From: Rotaria sp. Silwood1
Lineage: Eukaryota > Rotifera > Eurotatoria > Philodinida > Philodinidae
Length of the DNA stretch: 64,000 nucleotides
Assembly (NCBI GenBank): GCA_905250075.1
Contig: CAJNOP010000055.1
Span: forward strand, 963,918-1,027,917
Reading direction: 5' to 3'
The notes under the pieces were generated by a model. That model did not search any database. It was not told the DNA's origin and saw nothing but the letters and a program-made list of their open reading frames with translations. The translations under genes were made by a program, and so were the position numbers. Of the stretch, positions 47,308 to 58,005 are shown piece by piece (positions within the stretch are counted from its first letter, which is position 1; each line of letters starts with the position of its first letter).

Positions 47308-47550
47308 AAGATGGGACGTCCCAACAGTCACTTTACACTTGGCACTGCACCCATGTTGACACATCTGAAAATTTGTTTTCATTATTAATTATTCATGAAT
47401 CATTATTTATTGTTAAAGGCACGCTCGGGACATCTTACAGAAAGTAAACAATGATTTTTGAATTGTAATTAATGAATAATTATGTATAGTCTTCAAATGT
47501 GTGCCGAGTGTACAGTACAAAGTGTAAAGTGACTTTTCGGACACTCTGTA
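47308..47550. mobile_element. Short fold-back / Tc1-mariner-like MITE upstream of the sugar transporter
   Basis: A perfect 15-bp inverted match AGTCACTTTACACTT (47326-47340) and its reverse complement (47520-47534) sits inside imperfect arms of about 60 bp (47308-47370 and 47491-47550). The right end read inward gives AGAGTGTCCGAAAAGTCAC, which resembles Tc1/mariner-type ends. TA dinucleotides lie near both edges, but I cannot fix the exact boundary. The element lies about 350 bp before the transporter start and could influence its promoter. Confidence 0.45.
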
Positions 47551-47897
47551 GTGTATTGACTCACAATTAGAACAGAAATCGGTTGTAAAAAGATAAATAT
47601 TAAAGTGATAGGAAACGAAAACTACGATATGAGTCCGATTGCATCCAGGAACAGCATTCGACAATGAATAGCTTATCTTTTCTTAGCTTTTATAGTGTTA
47701 TGTGAAAAAAATTGATTTTCTCAAAAATGTTCAATGTTATCTTGTTTCTCATCGTGTTACATGTCTTAGTTCCTTGTAGAAAGTATATATATAGCATAAG
47801 TGAAAGCGCTCTTGAATAATTAATCACTACCTTTACATTTATTCACGAAAAAACTTGTATTATTTTATTACAGTAACACAAACAAAGATTAATCACA

Positions 47898-49559
47898 ATG
47901 TCAATTGAGTTCGAAAGCAAAAGCGATCAACATATAAACCAAGTACCGAGGGAATCTCTTGGCGAAATTCATCATCATGATCATAAAAAGGTTCATTTTG
48001 GAAAGCCATATTTTGCTATATTATTGGCGGCCTTTACTTCACTGGGTGGATGGTTTTTTGGCTATGACCAAGGTGTTACAGGTGGTATCGTGATTATGAA
48101 TTCGTTTAAAAATGATTTTTGTATTGGTGTGTATGGTAATTCAACTGTGTGCAATTTTCCAGTACCTGCTTTACCTAGCGAATACAGGCAATTTTTGGTA
48201 CTATTTACGCTATTGTACAATGTCGGATGCTTTTTCGGTGCTGTTTTCATTACTGCATTTGTGGCAGAAAAATATGGACGTCGAGCTATCATTTTCACAT
48301 CGGCGATTCTTTTTCTAATTGGAACCTCAATGGTTATTTTCCCACCAGGAGGTTCCAAAAAGATCATGATTTTGATTCTTATTGGGCGAATTGTTGAAGG
48401 TACTGGTGTTGGTTGTTCTTCATTTTCCTGCCCTTTATACGCTTCAGAAATAGCACCAACGAATCTGCGTGGAATGCTTTCTGGTTTTATGCAAATGACT
48501 GTAGTCATTGGATTGTTCGCTGCTAATATAGTAAATATTTTATTACAAAATCATAAATGGGGCTGGCGATTATCAAATGGCATTATTTTAATTGCTCCAA
48601 TTACAATTATTATTGGTATATTTTTTTGTCCTGAAACTCCGCGATGGTTGTACAAGAATAAGGATCGTGAGTCAGCCGAGAAAAGTTTGAAGCGCATTCG
48701 TAGAATGGATGATGTAACTGCTGAATTAGACGCTATTTCTGATGCCATAGAAGAAGAAGGTAATCAGGTTTCATGGAAAGAACTATTCACAAAAAAAAAG
48801 ATGCTCGAAAGACTCGGCGTTGGTATGGCCATGCATATTTTACAACAGGCAACGGGTATTAATCCTATATTTACATTTGGTGGTATTATTTACGAAAGTG
48901 TGCTTGGAAAGGGTATCATTTCATTATTGGTTTTATCTGGCACAAATTTACTAAGTACAATACCAGCTCTATTTTTGGTTGATAGACTAGGACGTCGAAA
49001 GCTTCTCATAATTTGTGGCCTAGCTATGGTAGTTGGTCATCTTGTAGCAGCAACAATATTTGTTACAGGTTGCGATGTAGCCACATCTATAATCAATGGA
49101 ACTACACAAAGTCAAGAAACTGTGGATTGTAAAACGAGTTCTGGTATACTAATGCTTGTTGCTACTGCTGTTTTTGTAGCATTTTTTGCACTTTCTTGGG
49201 GACCAATCGCCTGGATTTATGCAGCTGAGATCTTTCCTCTTAACGTTAGAGCTAGAGCTGTTTCATTAACCACAGGTAGCAACTGGTTTATGGGTACAGT
49301 TATGTCTTACATATTGGAGTTAATAGCACCTATAGGAATTCATGGAGTCTTTTATCTTTTTAGTGGTTTGACTTTATTAGCTGTAGTTTTCGTATATCTT
49401 TTTTGTCCAGAAACAAGAAGAGTTTTACTGGAAGATGTTGAAGAACAGTTTGATAATTTTCAATTGAAGAACAGAACAGTATTAAAACTATTATGGAAAC
49501 CATGCCAAAAGAAGAGAAAAAAAACGATGCAAGTAAACGTTATTGAAATGCAATCATAA
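47898..49559 (+). CDS. Hexose/H+ symporter-like MFS sugar transporter
   Basis: One intronless frame of 553 residues with the sugar-porter signature set. It has GYDQGVTGG in the first membrane segment, KYGRR after segment 2, GRIVEGTGVG, the sugar-transport motif PETPRWLY after segment 6, QQATGINPI in segment 7, DRLGRRK after segment 8, WIYAAEIFPLNVRARA in segment 10 and the terminal PETRR. The product should be a 12-helix plasma-membrane carrier moving hexose, probably with protons. GYDQGVTGG and the overall motif set look more like fungal HXT or plant STP transporters than animal GLUTs. Lack of introns in a genome where neighbours are spliced fits horizontal acquisition, which is common in bdelloids; a tree would be needed. 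The N-terminus is His-rich (EIHHHDHKK) and the C-terminus Lys-rich. The start ATG follows an in-frame AT-rich leader and suits the family length. Confidence 0.9.
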   Translation: MSIEFESKSDQHINQVPRESLGEIHHHDHKKVHFGKPYFAILLAAFTSLGGWFFGYDQGVTGGIVIMNSFKNDFCIGVYGNSTVCNFPVPALPSEYRQFLVLFTLLYNVGCFFGAVFITAFVAEKYGRRAIIFTSAILFLIGTSMVIFPPGGSKKIMILILIGRIVEGTGVGCSSFSCPLYASEIAPTNLRGMLSGFMQMTVVIGLFAANIVNILLQNHKWGWRLSNGIILIAPITIIIGIFFCPETPRWLYKNKDRESAEKSLKRIRRMDDVTAELDAISDAIEEEGNQVSWKELFTKKKMLERLGVGMAMHILQQATGINPIFTFGGIIYESVLGKGIISLLVLSGTNLLSTIPALFLVDRLGRRKLLIICGLAMVVGHLVAATIFVTGCDVATSIINGTTQSQETVDCKTSSGILMLVATAVFVAFFALSWGPIAWIYAAEIFPLNVRARAVSLTTGSNWFMGTVMSYILELIAPIGIHGVFYLFSGLTLLAVVFVYLFCPETRRVLLEDVEEQFDNFQLKNRTVLKLLWKPCQKKRKKTMQVNVIEMQS

Positions 49560-51559
49560 TATGTTTGTAAAAAGAATCCATACTTATACACCTCAGTCTG
49601 CTTTTTTCTTTGTATTATTTATGTTTCTGGTAATCAGTACGCCGCTATGAAAGTACTGAATCAAACCTTAAATATTTTTATTTTTATCAAGAATCCAATA
49701 AGAATCATTTTCATATCGAAAATATCCAATACTGTAGAGAATATTGATATTTCGATTATCAAAAGTTGGTTGTTAAGAGAAATAATCATGCTAATCACAA
49801 TCGGCATGAGAAAAGTATTCCAAAGGCTTAGTTCTTCGCCGTAAGGTATTTTTCATCAAGAATTTAGCCATATCTCCTCAGCTTTTTACTCCTTGAGCTT
49901 TTCTTCTTGGGTCTCATGCAGCTAAAACTTAGATAGAAAACATTTTACGATTGAAAATAATGTCTGTGTTGCATCTTCTCATGTTGATTTTGATTATTAT
50001 GGTTGTTCCGCATAAAAACCAACTTTTGCTACTCAAGAACTCGTAATACTGTTCAGTTTTTAGTATGTGCTATATGAAAGTGATCTTTATTGGCTGGTTG
50101 CTAAAAATCATAATTTTCAAGGTCTGATTTACTGCTTTCATATCGTCTCAGTGCCCACAACAAAAAAATAATGACACGAAAAACAAATGGACAGAGTGGC
50201 ATACCTTATGAAAAAGTGCAAATTCCTTCTCTCTTTTTTCAAATATTTTTAATGTAAACTCAGTGTACTTTTTTTTTTATTTGCCATAATTTTTTTGTTC
50301 CTTTACATAACATCAAATAAATACCTAGACTTAGTGGAACTTCATCTTCCGCGGAACTTAAGTCTATCGGGTAAGATCTGCATCTTTTACCGAACGGCAG
50401 GATCTTACTTTGTATAGAATAAGTTGCTGAGTTGTACTTTATATTGTTTACATAACGGCAAAAGATTAGTAGGATTTTTAATATTATTGTACTCATGTAT
50501 CTGGAATAGAAACATTGCTGTCACAAATGATTTCATTTTTTTATTAAAGTGATTTTTCCACTTAAGGTTCAGAATTTTACACGAAGAAAGAAAGAAAAAA
50601 AGAAGAAACTCAAATAAACATTCTATCAACAGACTAATTTCTTACATAAGTAAAACTCTATGAATGTCTGTCAACATGTAATTGATGAACGCTGTTGATT
50701 GATTGTTTAATTATCCATATGATTCATTATCCATAAGGTGAGAGTGTAGATGAGCGAGCATGTTAGTGAAGAGAATGGTCGCACCCAAACTAGAAAAAGT
50801 AAGTTTTGTTTTTGCACTTCATGATGTATCCATGCGACTTTTTCACACTAATGCAAAAGGATGTCGCATATATCTTATATTGCGACACTAGTTGCTCGTT
50901 GAGATACATCCTGAAAATGTGATTTGTATTACTTCTTCAGCAAGTCTTGTATTTTTTTTTGGAAAATTGAATAACTACTATTTTTCCAGTTCAAATTAAA
51001 TTATTAGCAACTACTTTTGAAGTACAAGACGGCAAGATTCTAAGTTCCAGCCGCATCAAGTTAATTTGATTCTGATCAGACGACTTGATCTCTCAATATG
51101 TTCTTGACTAATGGTCAAAATATCTATTATATGATACATTTTATTTTAATGTGTTGACTTAGTACAATGCGAGAATTCAAATGATCTCTGATGAAGAATA
51201 TTTCATATTGTTTCGTAATTTTTTGTGAAATGAAAGTAATGGCAAAAATCATTAGCATTTGTCTGGATCAGACACTTTGATGTGATGCTCGTATGCAGTT
51301 TGATTACGGTGTCCTTACGACCGCATTTTCGCCGTATATACGTCATATTTATATCGAATTCGACCAACCTAGGTGACCGTACATTGTCATTCGTCATCGT
51401 ACGTGTATGAGCTTTACATATTGATTGTTTTTACAATCGTATTAATGCGATTTGATCTCATATGAGAAGTTAGCTTGATAATGCTTTCTATGAGCTGATC
51501 TATTGTAACTAATCAATGTCTAATAAGTCTTCTTGAGTGATTGACTCTAGAATTACACA
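49560..51559. other. Intergenic, nothing recognised
   Basis: AT-rich, with a short A/G-rich tract near 50580-50610. No gene motif found. Confidence 0.4.
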
Positions 51560-53010
51560 TGATGCATACAGTTGGAAAGCTGAATTTATAAAAGAAGTGC
51601 CGTCGGATCACTACCCTGTTTTGACCAAAGAACCTCTATCAATTCGAGTAAAAAATGTTTTTTCGTCAAACTAACTGGGAAAGACTCTCTATTTTCCTCA
51701 AATGTATTTTTCTTTGAGTAGTTAAACTCTATTGTTTATAATTTAAATTTTGACTCTCCCTTGCATTTTTTTCTTCTATTCTTTCTTCCACATGGAACAG
51801 AGTTAGTAAGTACATACACTACTTTCTGTCTAATTTTTGAAATTATTTCAAGCTAATCATAAACATGCATATTCTTAAATGGTGTAGTGATAAAAGAATT
51901 TACGTAGACGAACAGTCTAGCCTTATCTCAAAAAGAAGATGTCAAACACGTATTTTGTCCCTAGAAGACAGCCTAAGGCTAACAATTGTGGTCAACAACA
52001 AACCAAAACCAGTAATCTTCTTAGATTGTATATCAGCGTTTGACAAGATGTGAAACCCGATTCTAATTTCAAAATTGGTCAAATTAGATTTTCCATGATC
52101 ACTTCTACGACGGATCTTTTCTTGATGGAAAGGAAGGACTATGTCAATTCACGTTGAAGAAACAGTTCAAAGTCCAATTTATCTATTTGTTAGGGCTCTT
52201 CATGGTTTTGTGTTGATGACCTAACCATCCTCATATATGAGCCGCTTTAGAACCACTTTTCTAGAAGCATTGTCGAACTAGAAAGACAGGCTAAAATTAA
52301 AATTGGTATATTGGTTGAATACGCAGCTAAATGATATACCTACTGTAAATATTAATAATGTCAAAGCTTTACTTTTCGATGATGTTATAGCATCATTATA
52401 CTTCAAAATGAAGTATGCAGGTATAAGAATTGATCTTTCTAACTCTTTAAATTATTTTGAGTTCGATATAACAACAAAACTACAATGGAGAATTCATATC
52501 CAAAGACGTTCGAAGGAAATAAGAAAATATATTGCACTCTTCGAATACTTTGTAAGAAGTTACCCATTACTCTAATGCAACTATGAAAGAAATTGTTCTT
52601 TGCTTATACATTGCCGCATCTAATCTAACTTTTTCTATGTTGGTCTTTTTACATTGAGACACAGAAAAGGCTGATGGAACACATCCTATTACTTAGAACT
52701 GCACATAATATATAGCCTCGATTGGTCGGACGATCTTACAGTCTATATTTTAACAAAAGAATATACAATAAATGAATATTTACGTAAATATTGGGCAAAA
52801 TTCGATAAACATCTAGACATTTCTGTCCAACCGCATCAGTATCCACTGACTTTCACTTCATATCTTGCTGCACAAATTCCTGAAAAGCATTGGTATCGTA
52901 GCATCAATATGCGCAGAAATAATAAATTTTTGAATCACTTATCTATGAGAGCAGATCACTCGAAACTCGTCCTGTTTGAATTGTTCAGTTTCTATGTGCA
53001 GCCATATATG
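51560..53010 (+). pseudogene. Decayed non-LTR retrotransposon (endonuclease end and reverse transcriptase)
   Basis: Fragments in changing frames follow the order of a LINE second open frame. Near 51600 is the end of an apurinic-type endonuclease (EVPSDHYPVL), then a linker (TNWERLSIFLK). From 51870 come reverse-transcriptase blocks: TRILSLEDSLRLTIVVNN, PVIFLDCISAFDKM (the first catalytic block) and RTMSIHVEETVQSPIYLFV, which leads to a broken G-Q-G-S-V-like stretch (LHGFVLM). In-frame stops occur at least at 52051 and 52096. The YADD-type block is not clearly intact. The 3' part (52303-53010) has PTVNINN and SYLAAQIPEKHW. The copy cannot be active. The clade is not assigned, though Jockey or CR1-like arrangement is plausible. 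Confidence 0.6.
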
Positions 53011-54264
53011 TACTTTAAACATGCAATATTTGTAACATGCTTTGTTCTATATGTGGATACAGTTAGCAGTCGATTTGCATTTTCAGGTGAACGCTCATCA
53101 ACAGACTTGTGCCAAAAATGTACTAGTTGTGCGAAATAGTGCAACGAATATACTTTCGTATGTATAACTTTCGAAAAACTTCTATCGCGAAAAATCCCAT
53201 AACAATTCAAAAAAATCACATTTGAAACCGTCTTTGTAGCAAAAGAGCAAAAGTTTCAACCAAATATGTCTTCCGAGTAGTGTACCAATTGAGAAACCAG
53301 TTGTGCTAGATAAAGCTCGATGAGATCTGCCGATTGTGAGCAATTATGAGCGTCTTCTTCGATTGAGTCCAAATCTAGGCAGTCAAACCCTAGTGAAACT
53401 GAAGACTTCAAAACATGTTATCAACAAATATTCGGTCCAACGTTTTTGCCATTTCAGAAATCATGTCTGTCAGGTAAGAACCAATATAACCCATTGATTA
53501 TTAATAAATTGGATCTTGTTCAACAAAAGAGTGTACGTTTAGATGATCGAAAACTGGTGGTGTAACGATAAACTGGATTGGGAAGATTTGTTTCGTTCTG
53601 CAGTGAAAAACTGTGACGCTCCTGCCTCTTAATAGTGGTGAACGCCTGTCATACTGTAGCTGCAGAAGAAGAAAAGCGGCCGTGATGGGTCAAGTTTTTC
53701 CCAGAAAATTTTGCTTGTTCTCGACTTAACCAATGAGTACCATCAGTGGCGCACAATTTCTTATCGTAAGTCCAAATAAAACTAGCCCATCAAGTCAAAA
53801 GTCGTCCATGCAATACGCCGTTCAATTTTCGGATCTTATCTGGGTCTCCGTCTATATTAATGACGTCTCCACTCTATGGCGATGTGAATCGTATTGAAGT
53901 TGCTCATCATTTTAATTAGAAATCATTTATCAAATGATAGGCTATGCTGTTCACAATTTTTTTAATTTCGATTGGTATAATTACAGCAAAATTCTGTTAG
54001 CTAAACTTGAGTTCTGTTCATTCTTTTACGTACATCGATGATATCTTTTTGTTGACTTGCTTAATAACAAGTTTCAAATTTTGAGAGTTTTAATCAATTC
54101 TAACATCTACCCAGAATATAGGATATCAATTTGAAAAAGGATTGTATCGGTTGAAAAAAGGGATGACATTAAATTGGTAGAGGAATCTTTTATTTTCTTA
54201 AATGAGAACAGTACAATATTCTAATTCTTTCTCGGATAATGAGTCTGCATTTCAAAGTTATCTC
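53011..54264. other. Spacer after the retrotransposon relic
   Basis: No gene recognised; it may include the decayed 3' untranslated part of the retrotransposon. Confidence 0.4.
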
Positions 54265-55281
54265 TTAATCGTCTTTCCAAGACGAAATATTTATAATCCA
54301 TTTGTTCTTTGTCTTATCAAATGTACAAGATCGTATATAGAAAGCAAAATCGGCAGTAAGTAGCACTTCTTCTTCATCGGGATAGTCCGAATATGGTGGC
54401 ACATCGTTTCCATTGATCAAACTAGCATGAATGATGATTAGGACATTACCAAATTGTTCAGCTTTCGCTCGATTTCGGCTTGTTCATGTAAACGCTGGAA
54501 ATATTAGTTGGATACCAATGTTCTGACGATATTGTTCGATTAAATCATCAGATAAATTAGCTCCTCGATAAACATACAATTTGGTAAAGTTTTTCGAAGA
54601 CTTGAGCGACAGAAGGAGATATTCGAAGGGCCCAAATGTGGCCACTTTACTTATCCAAAGGTCGATATTCTTTTCATCCACACAAATTCTCATATATTCA
54701 CTCATTTTTTTGTACAAAAATGATTCCATCGTGTAGAGATGAGCGCAGCATTTCCAGACTTGTCGATCGGTTCCATCTATGACATTCAGAAGTTGTCGAG
54801 CCATCCATTCGGCTTCTTTCTGCTTGTCCAGAAGTTTACCTTCGATGATGATGCATTCAGCTGCCTTCTCAATCATTATTCGGCGATTAGCTGGTTCTGC
54901 TAAGGTACTGCTGTCATGAATATCAAATATATAGAAAATTTTGCCAACAAAGCCCAGAAAAAAACGATGTTCGGAAAAAGGCGTCGAAGGATGAATAGGA
55001 TTTGGCATGAAGCGTGGTTTTCTGAGTCTCGTCTCAGATATCGATCTGCCTCTATCAACTCGTTTAACACGTCGTTGATTGCTTTCATGTGAATTCGATA
55101 TTTGAACAGAATGTTTAAAATTGATATGATAATTGTCTATTAGAGCTTTTGGCAATTTCTTTTGGTATGCTTCTTCAATGATGGCCGTTTCGACATCGAA
55201 ATAGGAACGCCATTCTTCTTTTTTTGAAGAATTCCAAGGTTCTTCATTAGATTTTCACATCCATTCGATGTGAATTGGAGA
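54265..55281 (-). pseudogene. WWE domain plus arginine-type ADP-ribosyltransferase, inactivated
   Basis: The minus-strand frame runs from about 55281 to a TAA at 54267-54265. Its N-terminal part fits a WWE domain: W, then KKEEWRSYFDVETAIIEEAY, then IDNYHINF and QISNSHESNQRRVKR. WWE domains bind (poly)ADP-ribose-type ligands in other proteins. The C-terminal part fits R-S-E class ADP-ribosyltransferases (NAD+:arginine): LYVYRGANLSDDLI (the R motif), then a phenylalanine-threonine end of the second strand, and an acidic PDEEEVLL (the E-x-E motif). Two in-frame TGA codons break it: 55257-55255, early in the WWE region, and 54486-54484, exactly at the serine motif of the catalytic site. The stretch between (54487-55254) is open. 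Both stops are single-base changes from common codons, so loss seems recent. Stop readthrough is an unlikely alternative. Confidence 0.7.
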
Positions 55282-55737
55282 CTACAAGTACGCGATAGCC
55301 ACTGTAATATTTTGTTTGATTGTTGTTTCTGTTACTGTAATGTGAGTGTGTGCGGAGAGAATTCAATGTAGGAGCCATTGTTGCTATGTTTTTCTGTTCG
55401 TTCCTCGGTTGAGTCCATGGTGACTGAAAGGCAAAGCGATAAGGAAGAAGAGCTAAGGAAAGAAAACGACAACTTTATTCTCGTTTACTTTGTTAATAGA
55501 TACACCAATTGCAGGGCAAAGAATGGCTACCTCTCATTTAGAAATATCAAGAAAATAAATTTTAAGTAAATTAAAATTTTTACAAACTTCGTTTGATTTA
55601 AATTTGATAATTTTATTAATTCTTTCTAACACGATTAAAATTTATATTTAACTTAAAAATTTGACAACTGCGCATGAATATTGAAAGCAAATTATTTCAA
55701 AAGATTTTAATAAAAAGTTATTTTTTTACTGTGCATG
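55282..55737. other. Intergenic upstream of the ADP-ribosyltransferase pseudogene
   Basis: No gene recognised. A possible acceptor (CTTGTAG, read on the minus strand) ends at 55282, so an upstream exon of the pseudogene may once have existed here. Confidence 0.35.
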
Positions 55738-55985
55738 CTGCAATTTGTAGAGAATGCTACTTTTTTGACAATAGAAACTTTTTAAGCTTCAGATAGTTAC
55801 TTCTATTTGTAGAGGATGCAAATTGTTGATAACAGAGAGTTTTTGAACTTTTGGATATTTACTGCAATTTGTAGAGGACGTAAGTTTTTGATCACTGAAA
55901 TTTTTTAAATTTAGTACCATTGCTGTAATTTGTAGATGACTGTGGGTTTTGGTTGAATTAATATTTTCGTTTGAACCTAGCTGCA
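55738..55985. repeat. Minisatellite: four copies of a 61-62 bp unit
   Basis: Copies begin at 55738, 55800, 55862 and 55923, each with CTG(C/T)AATTTGTAGA or CTTCTATTTGTAGA, and continue with a variable TTTTTGA..A..TTTTT part. The last copy is partial. Confidence 0.7.
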
Positions 55986-56370
55986 AAGAATTTTAACGGA
56001 AATCAAAAATAGAATGTACTAGCTGATATTTTTCTTTTCTTATCGATAAACTAACACTTATAATGCACGAGCAAGGATCGTCGATTTGGGCTGAATTAAG
56101 AATGATTTTACTTAAAAATGAAGCGAATTTTTAAGGACATTGTATCATAATTGGGTCTATGACTATTGTGTGTAAGACAATTATGAGAAAAGACGGTCAT
56201 GTGCACATCCATTAATTTTATTTGTACTGATTAATACTAATGAAAGAGAGCATGAAAATGATCAATTTTCCTTGAAAGTATTTAAATGATTGAGAATAAA
56301 AAGACATTATCCATTTACAGTCATTCAAAATTTACCATCGTATAGATCATATTGAAAGTACGAACACATC
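55986..56370. other. Spacer before the MULE transposase
   Basis: No gene recognised. I looked for a terminal inverted repeat matching the region after 57760 and did not see one. Confidence 0.4.
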
Positions 56371-57760
56371 ATGTCAATTTTATTTTCTAAAACCGAAAAA
56401 GGCAAGCCATTTCTGATTGATAACGGTTTTGATTACATTGAAGAACGTGCTTATGAAAATAAAGTATACTGGCGATGCACACAATGCAACAAACAGAAAT
56501 GTAAAGCTTGGTTGCATACAATTAATAATACAATTTGCCATCGAGTTGGCGATCACAATCATGTTCCAAATCCGAGTATAAGTGGAATTCGTCAATGCCG
56601 TTCTGAAATACGTGACCTGTCTAAAATAGCAATGGCCACACATTCAATTGTTGCCACACCAATTGCCACAGTATCTGCTGCAGTGTTAAGCCAGCTTCCG
56701 CCTATGAACAACTTGAACCGTACCGTCTGTCGTCAACGTGCTGCAAATCTAAATTTTCCAGTAAATCCTCTATCAATATCAGAAATACATATAACCGGCT
56801 CATTTGGTCTTACAAGGAAAAAAAGCACAATTTCTACAATATGACTCAGGAAACCAAGATTCGGATCGGTTTTTAATATTTGCGACGAACCAACAACTTG
56901 ATCTTCTTCAATCCTGTACAGATGTGTTTATGGATGGCACATTCAAGGTTGCCCCAGAACTTTTTTATCAATTGTATTAAATCTATCGTTCAATACAAAG
57001 AAATACCATTCCATTGGCTTATATTCTTATGCCTCGTAAAAACGAAGAAAATTACAAGAGAGTTTATGATGCTATTATGCTACTGAGGCCGCTATTTAAT
57101 CCTAGTTCATTTCTCATCGATTTTGAATCAGGAGCAATGAAAGCTATCAATTCCTGTTGGCCTCAATCAAGCGTTCATGCTTGTTTCTTCCACCTGATAC
57201 AAAACATCTATCGACAAATGAAAAAAGCAAGTTTTACAACTAAATATGAGAACGACGAAGAATATGCACATGCAGTACGAATGCGTCCTGCATTAGCTTT
57301 TTTGGAAACAAATGATATCTATTCCGCACTTGAAGATATTGGTGATCTACAAATTCCAGATCTTGATCCACTTTACAATTATTTTGAGGATTACTACATA
57401 GGTAGATTTCGAAGTCGCAACAGAAGGACAATTCCAACGTTTCCGATCACATTTTGGAAATTACACAATTTGTTAAGGAATCAGTTCGATCACACCAACA
57501 ACGGCGTCGAAGGGTGGTACCGACGACTTAACAATATCGTAGATTCAACCCATCCTGGATTTTGGCGTTTTTTGAGCCACATTCAAACAGAGCAATCATA
57601 CGTAGACGGTGAAATCTCTCAACTAGTAACAGGTCTCGTACCAAAACCAAAGAGAATCAAAACTCAACAAACAGCATCCCGAGTTTTACGGATTTTACAA
57701 AATCCTACAAATGATAATATACAAAAACTAAAAGCGATTGCTCATACATTCATGTTATAA
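56371..57760 (+). pseudogene. FLYWCH zinc finger plus MULE transposase, broken
   Basis: Residues 10-65 form a FLYWCH-type zinc finger (YWRCTQCNKQKCKAWLH, then HRVGDHNHVP). The rest is a Mutator-like transposase: DVFMDGTFKVAPELF (first catalytic Asp at 56933-56935), IPLAYILMPRKNEENYKRV, SFLIDFESGAMKAI (second Asp), VHACFFHLIQNIYRQM, and NNGVEGWYRRL (candidate catalytic Glu). Two lesions break it: a frameshift at the run of seven A at 56818-56824 and an in-frame TAA at 56978-56980, after which the same frame resumes to 57760. All DDE residues survive, so decay is recent. Without terminal repeats in view, it could be a captive single-copy element or one whose ends have eroded. Confidence 0.8.
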
Positions 57761-58005
57761 TTGTTCATTGATTTACTTTTGTTATTTCGTCTACGTCGTT
57801 TTGTTCATTGATTTGTTCATCTTGATTTATTTTTGTTATTTTGTCTACTTTTTTTTTGTCTATTGTCTTTCACTTTTTGACGAAAATATTTATTTACACA
57901 TAGCACACATCCGTTTTACACACAATTATCTACACACAAATATCTAGCACACAATTGTCCATACACATAATTGTCTTACACACAATTGTGTTACGCACAA
58001 TTGTC
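57761..58005. repeat. Short tandem repeats after the MULE relic
   Basis: Two copies of a TTGTTCATTGATTT...TTTTGTTATTT(C/T)GTCTAC unit (57761 and 57801) are followed by about six copies of a 14-17 bp ACACACAATTGTC-like unit (57903-58005). Confidence 0.6.
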
